From an uncultured Nocardioides sp. (GTDB taxonomy: Bacteria; Actinomycetota; Actinomycetes; Propionibacteriales; Nocardioidaceae): a stretch of 64,000 nucleotides of DNA. The stretch's first letter is position 1. Every line of letters begins with the position of its first letter. This document shows positions 7,929-15,936 of this stretch, piece after piece. A program made the position numbers and the translations under genes. Below the pieces are notes generated by a model. It was not told the origin of the DNA, did no database searches, and was given only the letters and a program-made list of their open reading frames with translations. Location: positions 558,001 through 622,000 of the forward strand of contig NZ_CANKZF010000003.1 in the NCBI RefSeq assembly GCF_947488515.1, read 5' to 3'.

Positions 7929-7956
7929 TTGTGGCGTCGGCGGGAGTGGATAGGGT
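7929..7956 (+). promoter_or_regulatory. Promoter of pup (leaderless)
   Basis: TTGTGG at 7929-7934 and TAGGGT at 7951-7956 are separated by 16 bp. TAGGGT lies 6 nt before the ATG at 7963, giving a leaderless pup transcript that continues into prcB and prcA. Confidence 0.6.
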
Positions 7957-7962
7957 CGAGGC

Positions 7963-8160
7963 ATGGCCCAGGAGCAGAAGCAGCCGCGCAAGTCCTCGCA
8001 GGAGGAGACGGCGACCGAGGAGGTCGTGGAGTCCGACGTCGCCGAGCGCAAGGAGATGATCGACGAGGACGTCGATGCGATCCTCGACGAGATCGACGAG
8101 GTCCTCGAGACCAACGCCGAGGACTTCGTGAAGTCGTTCATCCAGAAGGGCGGTCAGTGA
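7963..8160 (+). CDS. pup: Prokaryotic ubiquitin-like protein Pup
   Basis: The 65-residue protein is rich in Gln, Glu, Asp and Lys and is expected to be disordered. The C-terminal half (AERKEMIDEDVDAILDEID) folds into a helix on the Mpa coiled coil in the known systems. It ends in GGQ, so the terminal Gln must be deamidated by Dop before PafA can attach it to a substrate lysine. The C-terminal FVKSFIQKGGQ matches the conserved Pup tail. The next frame starts at a GTG overlapping its stop codon, leading to prcB. Confidence 0.97.
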   Translation: MAQEQKQPRKSSQEETATEEVVESDVAERKEMIDEDVDAILDEIDEVLETNAEDFVKSFIQKGGQ

Positions 8161-8222
8161 GCCGCGTGACCACCCCATCGAAATCCTCGCTTCGCTGCGG
8201 TTCCGACGGGGACGCCGGATGA
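8157..8222 (+). CDS. Short leader peptide between pup and prcB
   Basis: A GTG at 8157 overlaps the pup stop codon (GTGA), and an in-frame GTG at 8166 gives the shorter form MTTPSKSSLRCGSDGDAG. The frame ends at TGA 8220-8222, overlapping the prcB ATG at 8219 (ATGA). The peptide aligns with those before dop and helY (shared TP, SS and LR positions). It would couple pup, leader and prcB translation in a chain. Peptide function beyond coupling is unknown. Confidence 0.45.
   Translation: MSRVTTPSKSSLRCGSDGDAG
8173..8211 (+). repeat. Intergenic hairpin element, copy B (before prcB)
   Basis: CCCCATCGAAATCC (8173-8186) pairs imperfectly with GGTTCCGACGGGG (8199-8211), with A-C mismatches at two positions and one wobble. 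The loop contains TCGCTTCGCT, as in copies A and C. The prcB ATG follows 7 nt after the right arm. Confidence 0.5.
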
Positions 8223-9049
8223 GCGACTCCCGACTGCCTGCGTCCTACATGACCCCCGGGACGTCGAGCTTCGCCGACTTCCTGGGCGTCCAGGCGCCCG
8301 ACCTCCTGCCGTCGCGGCGCGCGGTCCCCACCGGTGACGCCGGCAACCTGGCCCCGCACGGCACCACGATCGTCGCGGCCACCTTCGCCGGCGGCGTCGT
8401 CATGGCCGGCGACCGGCGCGCGACGATGGGCAACATCATCGCCCAGCGCGACATCGAGAAGGTCTTCCCGGCCGACGAGTTCTCCGTGGTCGGCATCGCC
8501 GGCGCCGCGGGTCTCGCCGTCGAGATGGTCCGGCTGTTCCAGACCGAGCTCGAGCACTACGAGAAGATCGAGGGCACGACGCTGTCGATGGACGGCAAGG
8601 CCAACCGGCTCGCCGCCCTCATCCGCGCCAACCTGGGTCTCGCGATGCAGGGCCTCGCCGTCGTGCCGCTCTTCGCCGGCTACGACCTCGCCGCCGACCA
8701 GGGCCGCATCTTCAGCTACGACGTGACCGGCGGACGCTACGAGGAGACGGCCTTCCACTCCGTCGGCTCGGGCTCGCTGTTCGCCCGCGGCTCGCTCAAG
8801 AAGCTCTACCGCGACGACCTCGACGCCGAGGGCGCGGTCACAGCCGTGGTCCAGGCGCTCTACGACGCCGCCGACGACGACTCGGCCACCGGCGGCCCCG
8901 ACCTGACCCGGCGCATCTTCCCGGTGGTCCACGTGATCACGCCCGACGCCGGCCGGCGGCTGCCGGACGAGGAGGTCTCGGCCATCGCCGACCGGATCAT
9001 CGCCGCCCGGATGCAGCGCCCCGACGGCCCGGCCGCCGCCCTCACCTGA
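8219..9049 (+). CDS. prcB: 20S proteasome beta subunit PrcB
   Basis: The 276-residue protein is the catalytic subunit. An N-terminal propeptide of 48 residues ends in PHG and is followed by TTIVAATFAGGVVMAGDRRAT, the mature N-terminus; T49 is the expected nucleophile after self-cleavage. The D and K of the active site lie in AGDRRAT and further on, as in other beta subunits (GNIIAQRDIEKVF). The ATG is coupled to the upstream leader frame by ATGA. It is followed by prcA after 22 bp and forms the four-ring core with it. Confidence 0.97.
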   Translation: MSDSRLPASYMTPGTSSFADFLGVQAPDLLPSRRAVPTGDAGNLAPHGTTIVAATFAGGVVMAGDRRATMGNIIAQRDIEKVFPADEFSVVGIAGAAGLAVEMVRLFQTELEHYEKIEGTTLSMDGKANRLAALIRANLGLAMQGLAVVPLFAGYDLAADQGRIFSYDVTGGRYEETAFHSVGSGSLFARGSLKKLYRDDLDAEGAVTAVVQALYDAADDDSATGGPDLTRRIFPVVHVITPDAGRRLPDEEVSAIADRIIAARMQRPDGPAAALT

Positions 9050-9071
9050 TCTGACGTAGGAGCCCTGTCAC

Positions 9072-10064
9072 ATGAGTATGCCGTTCTACGTCTCGCCCGA
9101 GCAGCTGATGAAGGACCGGGCCGACTTCGCCCGCAAGGGCATCGCCCGCGGTCGTTCCGTCATCGCCGTCCAGTACGCCGACGGGGTCCTGTTCGCCTCG
9201 GAGAACCCCTCCCAGGCGCTGCACAAGGTCAGCGAGATCTACGACCGGATCGCCTTCGCGGCGGTCGGTCGCTACAACGAGTTCGAGAACCTCCGCATCG
9301 CCGGCGTACGCCTGGCCGACATGCGCGGCTACGCCTACGACCGGCGCGACGTCACCGGTCGCGGTCTCGCCAACGCCTATGCCCAGACCCTCGGCACGAT
9401 CTTCTCCTCGGGCGGCGAGAAGCCCTACGAGGTCGAGATCTTCGTCGCCGAGGTCGGTGACGCACCCGAGGACGACCAGCTCTACCGGCTCACCTACGAC
9501 GGCCAGGTCGCCGACGAGCACGGCTACGCCGTGATGGGTGGGGCGGCCGACACGGTCGCAGCCCACCTCGCCGAGCACTACGTCGGCGGCGGCTCGCTGG
9601 AGGAGACGCTCCGCCTCGCGGTCGCGGCCCTGGGCCACAGCGAGTCCGAGGACCGGGTGATCCCGGCCGGCGACCTCGAGGTCGCGATCCTCGACCGCAC
9701 CCGCACCCAGCCCCGGAAGTTCCTCCGGCTGCGCGAGTCCCGGCTCGCCGAGATCCTCGGCGGGCGCGGCGTCGAGCAGGCCGACGAGGCCGCACCGGAG
9801 GACGCGCTCGCCGGGTCCGGCCCGCGGCAGTCCGGTCAGGACGACCCGGCCGATCCCACCGACCAGGTCTCCGGAGCCACGCCGCCCCTCGAGGACCCGG
9901 TCACCGGCGAGCCGCCCGTGGCCCCGCCGCCCACCGCGCCCCCGGTCGCGCCCCCGGTCGCACCGCCCCCGCCGGCCCCCGAGCCGGGCCAGCCCGCCCC
10001 CGGGCCGACGCAGCCCCCGACGCCGGGCACACCGCCGCCGCCGACGGAGCCCGGTCAGGTCTGA
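9072..10064 (+). CDS. prcA: 20S proteasome alpha subunit PrcA with long proline-rich tail
   Basis: The alpha subunit forms the gated outer rings. The conserved part spans residues 1-232 (MSMPFYVSPEQLMKDRADFA gating segment, YNEFENLRIAGVRLADMRGY). It is followed by about 98 extra residues; 29 of the last 60 are proline (PPVAPPPTAPPVAPP). The Mycobacterium protein has about 248 residues, so this tail is unusual. It is probably disordered and exposed on the ring. A TAGGAG sequence lies 9 nt before the ATG as ribosome binding site. Cotranscription with pup and prcB is likely. Confidence 0.96.
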   Translation: MSMPFYVSPEQLMKDRADFARKGIARGRSVIAVQYADGVLFASENPSQALHKVSEIYDRIAFAAVGRYNEFENLRIAGVRLADMRGYAYDRRDVTGRGLANAYAQTLGTIFSSGGEKPYEVEIFVAEVGDAPEDDQLYRLTYDGQVADEHGYAVMGGAADTVAAHLAEHYVGGGSLEETLRLAVAALGHSESEDRVIPAGDLEVAILDRTRTQPRKFLRLRESRLAEILGGRGVEQADEAAPEDALAGSGPRQSGQDDPADPTDQVSGATPPLEDPVTGEPPVAPPPTAPPVAPPVAPPPPAPEPGQPAPGPTQPPTPGTPPPPTEPGQV

Positions 10065-10106
10065 GCGACCCGAGGCCGCGGCGAGCCCTCGGCGAGCCCT
10101 CGGCCC

Positions 10107-10517
10107 TCAGCGCAGGTTGAGTCCCGGCCACTCGGCCGTCGGTTCGGTGGGGATGCCGGTGAGGCGACGGCGGTAGCGCACGGACGAGTCGAACTCGGCC
10201 AGCGCGCTCCACAGCCGCTGGTGCGCGGCCCAGGGGAGGGGGCCTGTGGGACGCGCGTTGCCCTCCGGACCGAACTCGTGCCAGGCGGCGCCGAAGCCGA
10301 TCCAGGCGGGCGTCCAGTCGGAGGCGTCGTCCCAGGTGCCTCGCCGCTGCTCGATGAGCCGCCTGCGGAGCTGGAACTCCATCCGCGGCCCGTCGAGGAC
10401 GACGGGTGCCGTGCGCACGGGCCACAGCCACATGTCGTCGGTCATGACCCTCAGCTCCAGGTCCTGGACGACGTCCGGCGCGACCAGCACGGTCGCGACG
10501 AGGTGGCGAGGTCCCAT
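10107..10517 (-). CDS. Conserved hypothetical protein
   Basis: The 136-residue protein starts MGPRHLVATVLVAPDVVQD and contains many tryptophans (MWLWPV, TWDDASDW, WIGFGAAWHEF, LPWAAHQRLW). It has no signal peptide or membrane segment. I do not recognise a family. The chosen ATG at 10517 begins the region with protein-like composition; an upstream extension would be an arginine-rich shadow. It is convergent with prcA, with 42 bp between the ends. Confidence 0.6.
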   Translation of the reverse strand: MGPRHLVATVLVAPDVVQDLELRVMTDDMWLWPVRTAPVVLDGPRMEFQLRRRLIEQRRGTWDDASDWTPAWIGFGAAWHEFGPEGNARPTGPLPWAAHQRLWSALAEFDSSVRYRRRLTGIPTEPTAEWPGLNLR

Positions 10518-10563
10518 GGGGGAACGCTCGCCCGAGTGACGGCCGGCCGTCAAGGGCGACCTG

Positions 10564-11046
10564 TCAGGACGTCGACGACGCCGTCCTCCTCGCCGCCTGC
10601 CGCCTGTCGATGGCGCTCGTGGCCAGCGAGGCACCTGCCGCGGCGACGCCCATCCACAGTCGTGGACGGCGTACGCCCCGTCTGGTGAGGGCACCCTCGG
10701 CCCACGCGTCGGCCGACTGGCCGCCTCGGCTCACCGCGGCGACCGCGGCGCCGACCCCGACAGCGATCCCGGCCCTGGCCGCGGGACCCAGCGTGAACGG
10801 AGGCGCATCTCGCTTCTCCCGGTCGACGAGCGTGCCGGGCGTGCGCAGGAAGAGACCGACGGTGCCGGCGGCGAGCGCTCCCATCCCGCCGTGCAGCGCC
10901 CAGCGGGTCGGACGCGACCACCGCTGCACCGGCATGTAGGTCGTGGCGACGCCGGTGAGCGCGGCGGTCACGACCTGCGCGGGCCAGGACTCGAGCCGGG
11001 AGTCGGGTCGGACGTCGGGGCGGGACTCAGCAGCCTGCTCATCCAT
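10564..11046 (-). CDS. Hypothetical membrane-associated protein
   Basis: The 160-residue protein has an acidic N-terminus (MDEQAAESRPDVRPDSR), then hydrophobic segments around residues 25-38, 52-67 and 90-105 (GIAVGVGAAVAAVSRGG), and a final ASLATSAIDRRQAARR. It is probably a small membrane protein. A TAGGTT box lies at 11053-11058 on this strand, 6 nt before the ATG, giving a leaderless start divergent from pafA. Function is unknown. Confidence 0.6.
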   Translation of the reverse strand: MDEQAAESRPDVRPDSRLESWPAQVVTAALTGVATTYMPVQRWSRPTRWALHGGMGALAAGTVGLFLRTPGTLVDREKRDAPPFTLGPAARAGIAVGVGAAVAAVSRGGQSADAWAEGALTRRGVRRPRLWMGVAAAGASLATSAIDRRQAARRTASSTS

Positions 11047-11052
11047 GCACGC

Positions 11053-11058
11053 AACCTA
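11053..11058 (-). promoter_or_regulatory. Leaderless -10 box of the divergent membrane protein gene
   Basis: TAGGTT on the minus strand is 6 nt before the ATG at 11046. It is only 56 bp from the pafA -10 box, so the two promoters share their upstream region. Confidence 0.5.
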
Positions 11059-11113
11059 GGCGGCCGAGGCAAGTTTCGGCGCGGAGTGGGGGTCCCGACG
11101 TGGTCCGCGGTCC

Positions 11114-11119
11114 TAGGGT
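11114..11119 (+). promoter_or_regulatory. Leaderless -10 box of pafA
   Basis: TAGGGT is followed by 6 nt and the pafA ATG at 11126. Confidence 0.55.
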
Positions 11120-11125
11120 GGGTCC

Positions 11126-12487
11126 ATGGACCGGCGGATCTTCGGCATCGAGAACGAGTACGGCGTCACGTGCACGTTCAAGGGGCAGCGCCGGCTGAGC
11201 CCCGACGAGGTCGCCCGCTACCTCTTCCGCAAGGTCGTCAGCTGGGGCCGCTCGTCCAACGTGTTCCTGCGCAACGGGGCGCGGCTCTACCTCGACGTCG
11301 GCAGCCACCCCGAGTACGCCACCCCGGAGTGCGACGACATCGTCGACCTCGTCACGCATGACAAGGCGGGCGAGCGCATCCTCGAGGGCCTGCTGCTCGA
11401 CGCCGAGGCGCGCCTGCACGAGGAGGGCATCGCCGGCGACATCTACCTGTTCAAGAACAACACCGACTCCGCCGGCAACTCCTACGGCTGCCACGAGAAC
11501 TACCTCGTCGGCCGCGCGGGGGAGTTCAGCCGGCTGGCCGACATCCTGATCCCGTTCCTGGTGACCCGGCAGATCGTCGTCGGCGCCGGCAAGGTCGTGA
11601 TGACGCCGCGCGGGGCGTCGTACAGCGTGAGCCAGCGCGCCGAGCACATCTGGGAGGGCGTCAGCAGCGCCACCACCCGCAGCCGGCCCATCATCAACAC
11701 CCGCGACGAGCCGCACGCCGACGCGGAGCGGTTCCGGCGCCTCCACGTCATCGTCGGCGACTCCAACATGAGCGAGACCACCACGATGCTCAAGGTGGCG
11801 TCCTGCGACCTCGTGCTGCGGATGATCGAGGAGGGCGTGGTGATGCGCGACCTCACGATGGAGAACCCGATCCGCGCGATCCGCGAGATCAGCCACGACC
11901 CCACCGGCCAGCGCAAGGTCCGCCTGGCCAACGGCCGCGAGGCCAGCGCGCTGGAGATCCAGGCCGAGTACCTCGGCAAGGCCCGCGACTTCGTCGACCG
12001 TCGCCAGATCTCCACCCCGACCATCGAGCGGGCGCTCGACCTGTGGGAGCGCGGACTCAAGGCCGTCGAGTCCGACGACCTCGGTCTCGTGGACCGCGAG
12101 ATCGACTGGGTCATCAAGCTCAAGCTGATCGAGCGCTACCGCGCCAAGCACGGCCTGTCCCTCGGCGACGCCCGCATCGCGCAGCTCGACCTCGCCTACC
12201 ACGACATCCACCGCGGCCGCGGGCTCTACTACCTGCTCGAGAAGCGCGGCGCCGTCGCCCGCGTGAGCAGCGACCTGAAGATCTTCGAGGCCAAGAGCGT
12301 GCCGCCGCAGAACACCCGCGCGCGCCTGCGCGGCGAGTTCATCCGTCGCGCGCAGGAGCGGCGTCGTGACTTCACCGTCGACTGGGTGCACCTCAAGCTC
12401 AACGACCAGGCGCAGCGCACGGTGCTGTGCAAGGACCCGTTCAAGGCGTACGACGAGCGGGTGCAGCGCCTCATCGACGGCATGTGA
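11126..12487 (+). CDS. pafA: Pup-protein ligase PafA
   Basis: The 453-residue ligase links the gamma-carboxylate of Pup's C-terminal Glu to a lysine of the target, using ATP. The metal-binding start MDRRIFGIENEYGV and the catalytic aspartate D57 in RLYLDVGSHPEY match the Mycobacterium enzyme in both number and context; the length (452 there) is also the same. It shares the fold of Dop but lacks the Dop loop. Leaderless transcription from TAGGGT is likely, separate from the pup-prcBA unit. Confidence 0.97.
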   Translation: MDRRIFGIENEYGVTCTFKGQRRLSPDEVARYLFRKVVSWGRSSNVFLRNGARLYLDVGSHPEYATPECDDIVDLVTHDKAGERILEGLLLDAEARLHEEGIAGDIYLFKNNTDSAGNSYGCHENYLVGRAGEFSRLADILIPFLVTRQIVVGAGKVVMTPRGASYSVSQRAEHIWEGVSSATTRSRPIINTRDEPHADAERFRRLHVIVGDSNMSETTTMLKVASCDLVLRMIEEGVVMRDLTMENPIRAIREISHDPTGQRKVRLANGREASALEIQAEYLGKARDFVDRRQISTPTIERALDLWERGLKAVESDDLGLVDREIDWVIKLKLIERYRAKHGLSLGDARIAQLDLAYHDIHRGRGLYYLLEKRGAVARVSSDLKIFEAKSVPPQNTRARLRGEFIRRAQERRRDFTVDWVHLKLNDQAQRTVLCKDPFKAYDERVQRLIDGM

Positions 12488-12564
12488 CCTCCCCGTGACC
12501 GGCCCGCGCGCTTGTCGCGGTGGTGTCGCGGCGGTGCGCGTGGGTGCGCGTGGGGTGTGCTGGA

Positions 12565-12570
12565 TAGGGT
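12565..12570 (+). promoter_or_regulatory. -10 box upstream of the FKBP lipoprotein gene
   Basis: TAGGGT lies 36 nt before the GTG at 12607. This leader is longer than those of the leaderless genes in the window. The gap 12488-12564 contains only GC-rich near-repeats (GTCGCGGTGGT, GTGCGCGTGGG) without a clear function. Confidence 0.45.
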
Positions 12571-12606
12571 GTCCGGGCAACGCCGACCGATCGAACAGGT
12601 GAATCC

Positions 12607-13566
12607 GTGTCTCGTGTACGTTCCGCTGCCCTCAGCGGTGTCCTCTCCCTCAGCATGCTCGGCCTGGCCGCCTGCGGCTCCGGCTCCAGCGACCCGCAGG
12701 AGGGCGGCGAGTCCCTCAGCTCGGTGACCATCGAGGGCGACCAGGGCTCGGAGCCGAAGGTCACCTTCGACGGCCGCCTCGACGGCTCGAAGGACGAGAC
12801 CGAGGTCCTCGTCGAGGGCGACGGCGAGGAGGTCGCCGAGGGCGACACCGTCAAGGCCAACTGGTGGATCGGCAACGGCTTCACCGAGAAGAAGGCGCAG
12901 AGCACCTGGACCAAGGACGGCGCCCCGCAGTCGGTGGAGATGTCGGAGGACATCCTTCCGTTCCTGCGCGAGACGGTCATCGGCAACCAGGTCGGCGACC
13001 GCGTGGTGCTGCTCACCAGCGCCGAGGAGGCGTTCGGTGAGGGCGGGCGCCCCGACATCGGCATCGGCAACAAGGACGCCGTCCTGGCGGTCGTCGACAT
13101 CCTCGGCAGGTCCGAGACGGTGCCGCCGCTCGACGGCCCGCAGGGCGAGGACAAGAAGCCCGCGGGCTGGGCGCCGGAGCTGGTCGAGAAGGACGGTGTC
13201 ATCACCGGCCTCGACTTCAGCACCGCCCACAAGCCCAGCGGCAAGCTGATCGCCACCACCCTCGTGAAGGGCGACGGCGCCAAGGTGAAGGCCGGCCAGA
13301 CCCTCACCGTCAACTACCTCGGCCAGGTCTACGACGCCGACAAGCCGTTCGACGAGTCCTACAGCGGCGAGCCGGCCGAGTTCCCGATCGGGGTCGGGCA
13401 GGTCATCCCGGGCTGGGACGAGCGCCTCGTGGGTCGCACCGTCGGTTCGCGCGTGATCCTGGAGATCCCGCCGGCAGACGGCTACGGCGAGCAGGGCAAC
13501 GAGCAGGCCGGGATCAAGGGCACCGACACCCTGTTCTTCGTCGTCGACATCCTCGGCGCTTCCTGA
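12607..13566 (+). CDS. FKBP-type peptidyl-prolyl isomerase lipoprotein
   Basis: The 319-residue protein begins with a lipoprotein signal peptide ending LGLAAC, with Cys23 as the lipidation site. Two FKBP-like domains follow: a first, degenerate one at about residues 60-165 (GDTVKANWWIGNGF) and a second, canonical one at about 205-319 (GQTLTVNYLGQVY, VGQVIPGWDERLVG, GSRVILEIPPADGYG). It should assist folding outside the membrane. It stands between pafA and pafB, a position conserved in several actinobacteria without known mechanistic link. Start is GTG. Confidence 0.9.
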   Translation: MSRVRSAALSGVLSLSMLGLAACGSGSSDPQEGGESLSSVTIEGDQGSEPKVTFDGRLDGSKDETEVLVEGDGEEVAEGDTVKANWWIGNGFTEKKAQSTWTKDGAPQSVEMSEDILPFLRETVIGNQVGDRVVLLTSAEEAFGEGGRPDIGIGNKDAVLAVVDILGRSETVPPLDGPQGEDKKPAGWAPELVEKDGVITGLDFSTAHKPSGKLIATTLVKGDGAKVKAGQTLTVNYLGQVYDADKPFDESYSGEPAEFPIGVGQVIPGWDERLVGRTVGSRVILEIPPADGYGEQGNEQAGIKGTDTLFFVVDILGAS

Positions 13567-13601
13567 CCCGACCGACCGGCGCAGGGGAGAGGGGGACAGG
13601 G

Positions 13602-14582
13602 ATGGTGCAGCCACGGGCAGAACGCCTGATGAACCTCCACATCCTGCTGCTCGGCGCCAAGCGCTTCATCGGCAAGGACGCGATCCGTGAGGCGTGCTAC
13701 CCCGAGCACGCCCGCGGGCCGGCCGGCGACGAGGCGTTCGAGCGTGCCTTCGAGCGCGACAAGGACGCCCTGCGCCAGATCGGCGCCGTGATCGAGGTCG
13801 GGAGCGCCGACGCGTTCTTCGACGACGAGATCGGCTACCGCATCCCGACCGAGCAGACCTCGCTCCCCGAGATCCGGTTCGAGTCCGACGAGGCGGCCGT
13901 GCTCGGGCTGGCCGCCCAGGTCTGGCAGCACGCGACCCTCGCGAAGGCGACGGGCCGGGCGCTGGCCAAGCTGAAGGGACAGGGCGTCGAGATCGACCCG
14001 TCACGCCTCGAGGTCGTCGCCCCGGCCATCACCGCCGACGAGCCGGCCTTCGAGCCGCTCTGGGACGCGATCGGCAAGCGTCGCCAGGTCAGCTTCCCCT
14101 ACCAGCGCGCCGACGAGACCGCGCCCACCACCCGACGGGTCCAGCCCTGGGGCCTCGCGCGCTCCTCGGGCCGGTGGTACGTCGTGGGATTCGACGTCGA
14201 CCGCGGTGCCGAGCGCGTCTTCCGGCTGTCCCGCATCGTCGGCACCGTCCGTGCCAGCGGCAAGTCCGGGGCGTACGACGTCCCGCCGGGCACCGACGTG
14301 CGCGAGGTCGCCCGGCGGCTCTCGCCGTCGTACCCCTCCGTCCGGGCCGAGGTCCGGGTGCGGCAGGGCACCGGCGTCGGCCTGCGCCGGCGAGCGGAGT
14401 CGTTGACGCCGATCGCTGACCGCCCCGGGTGGGACGCCGTGGTCGTCCAGGGGCCCGTGCACGAGCTGGCCGACGAGGTGCTCACCTACGGCGCCGACGT
14501 GGTCGTGGTGGCACCGCAGTCCCTGCGCGACGACGTCGTCGCCCGGCTCCGTGCCGTGGCCTCATCGCGTGAGTCGTCATGA
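13602..14582 (+). CDS. pafB: WYL-domain transcriptional regulator PafB
   Basis: The 326-residue protein has an N-terminal winged-helix region (NLHILLLGAKRFIGKDAIRE), a linker, a WYL domain around residues 145-240 (WGLARSSGRWYVVGFDVDRGAERVFRLSRI) and a WCX-like C-terminal part. With PafC it forms the PafBC activator, which in mycobacteria controls LexA/RecA-independent DNA-damage genes. Its stop overlaps the pafC start by four bases (ATGA), so both are made in a fixed ratio. ATG 13602 or GTG 13605 may be used. Confidence 0.93.
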   Translation: MVQPRAERLMNLHILLLGAKRFIGKDAIREACYPEHARGPAGDEAFERAFERDKDALRQIGAVIEVGSADAFFDDEIGYRIPTEQTSLPEIRFESDEAAVLGLAAQVWQHATLAKATGRALAKLKGQGVEIDPSRLEVVAPAITADEPAFEPLWDAIGKRRQVSFPYQRADETAPTTRRVQPWGLARSSGRWYVVGFDVDRGAERVFRLSRIVGTVRASGKSGAYDVPPGTDVREVARRLSPSYPSVRAEVRVRQGTGVGLRRRAESLTPIADRPGWDAVVVQGPVHELADEVLTYGADVVVVAPQSLRDDVVARLRAVASSRESS

Positions 14583-15574
14583 CCACGCAGACCGGCGACA
14601 CTGCGCCCGACCAGGTGGCGCGCCTGCTCGCGCTGGTGCCCTACCTCCTGGCACGCGGCGAGGTGCGCCTCGAGGACGCCGCCGCCCACTTCGGCACCGA
14701 CGCCGATCAGATCGAGCGCGACCTGCGGCTGCTGTTCATGACCGGGGTGTCGCCCGGGCTGCCCGGCGACCTCATCGAGGTCGACCTCGAGGCACTGGAG
14801 GGCGACCGGATCATCCGGGTCGACAACGCCGACTACCTCGCCCGCCCGGTGCGCTTCTCGCCCGCCGAGGCCACCTCGCTCGTCGTGGCCCTGCGCACGA
14901 TGGTCGACACCGCCCCCGCCGAGGCACGCGAGGTCATCGAGCGGACCCTGGCCAAGCTCGAGGAGGCCGCCGGCCAGGACGGCGAGGGCCTGCTCCGCCT
15001 GCACGTCACCCCGACGCCGCTCGAGAGCAGCGCCGTCGTCCCGGTGCTGGAGTCGGCGCTGGCCCACGGACACCAGGTCGAGATCACCTACCACGTGCCG
15101 TCCCGCGACCGGGAGTCCCGCCGCGTCGTCGATCCCCGCGGGCTGGCCCGCGTCGAGGACCTGCTCTACCTCGACGCCTGGTGCCACACCGCCGGGGGCG
15201 ACCGCGCCTTCCGGGTCGACCGCATCGTGGCCGCCACGGAGCTCGACAGTCCCGTCGCCGACCCGGGCGCCCGCGCCCGCGACCTCACCGGCGGCTGGTT
15301 CACCGACGCCGAGACCACGACCGTCACCCTGCGCCTGGCACCCCCGGCGCGCTGGGTCGTCGAGTACTACCCGGTGACCGGCCGGCGACCGGGGCCTGAC
15401 GGCACGATCGACGTCGACCTCGAGGTGGCCAGCGAGGAGTGGGTGAAGTCCCTGCTCCTGCGCCTGGCGCCCCACGCCGAGCTGCTCGCACCGGCCGCGT
15501 ACGCCGACGCTTTCACGACCGCGGCCCGGGCGGCGCTCCGCATGTACGAGGACGACGGCGTAGACTCCGTCTGA
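14579..15574 (+). CDS. pafC: WYL-domain transcriptional regulator PafC
   Basis: The 331-residue paralogue of PafB has the same order: an N-terminal winged helix (VARLLALVPYLLARGEVRLE), WYL domain (RVVDPRGLARVEDLLYLDAW ... RAFRVDRIVAATEL) and C-terminal WCX region. It overlaps pafB by ATGA. It should act as the partner of PafB in the single-stranded-DNA-responsive damage regulon described in mycobacteria. The link with the proteasome is genomic and old; no direct dependence can be seen here. Confidence 0.93.
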   Translation: MTTQTGDTAPDQVARLLALVPYLLARGEVRLEDAAAHFGTDADQIERDLRLLFMTGVSPGLPGDLIEVDLEALEGDRIIRVDNADYLARPVRFSPAEATSLVVALRTMVDTAPAEAREVIERTLAKLEEAAGQDGEGLLRLHVTPTPLESSAVVPVLESALAHGHQVEITYHVPSRDRESRRVVDPRGLARVEDLLYLDAWCHTAGGDRAFRVDRIVAATELDSPVADPGARARDLTGGWFTDAETTTVTLRLAPPARWVVEYYPVTGRRPGPDGTIDVDLEVASEEWVKSLLLRLAPHAELLAPAAYADAFTTAARAALRMYEDDGVDSV

Positions 15575-15621
15575 CCCCCCAGCACGTGATGCACCACACC
15601 ACCAATGACGGAGTGACCCAC

Positions 15622-15921
15622 ATGATCAACCCGATGATCGGCATGCCGCAGGGCCTGGAGTGGCTCGTGATCCTGGCGATCGTGGTGCTCGTGTTCGGTG
15701 CCGCCAAGCTCCCCGACCTGGCCCGCAGCTCGGGTCAGGCGCTGCGCATCTTCAAGACGGAGACCAAGAGCCTCCGCGACGACGAGGACGACGACAAGAC
15801 CCCGGAGCAGCGCGAGATCGAGGCCCGCAACGAGGCCCGCGACCCGGCCGCGGGTGGCGAGGTGCGCAACGACACCTCCGGTGAGGTGCTGCGCGAGCGG
15901 CGCGACGACACCACCGCCTGA
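15622..15921 (+). CDS. tatA: Sec-independent translocase protein TatA
   Basis: The 99-residue protein has the TatA/E layout: a short extracytoplasmic N-terminus, one transmembrane helix (EWLVILAIVVLVFGAAKLP) with the FGxxKLP hinge, an amphipathic helix (DLARSSGQALRIFKTETKSL) and a charged disordered tail. It forms the pore or membrane-thinning assembly for export of folded twin-arginine proteins. It is followed by tatC after 15 bp. An in-frame extension to 15439 is a shadow of pafC; the ATG at 15622 is the real start. Confidence 0.95.
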   Translation: MINPMIGMPQGLEWLVILAIVVLVFGAAKLPDLARSSGQALRIFKTETKSLRDDEDDDKTPEQREIEARNEARDPAAGGEVRNDTSGEVLRERRDDTTA

Positions 15922-15936
15922 TCGCCGGAGTCCAGA

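Noticed and set aside
10065..10106. Terminator between prcA and the convergent hypothetical gene
   Set aside because: The sequence has direct repeats (CGGCGAGCCCT twice) but no stable inverted repeat that I could support.
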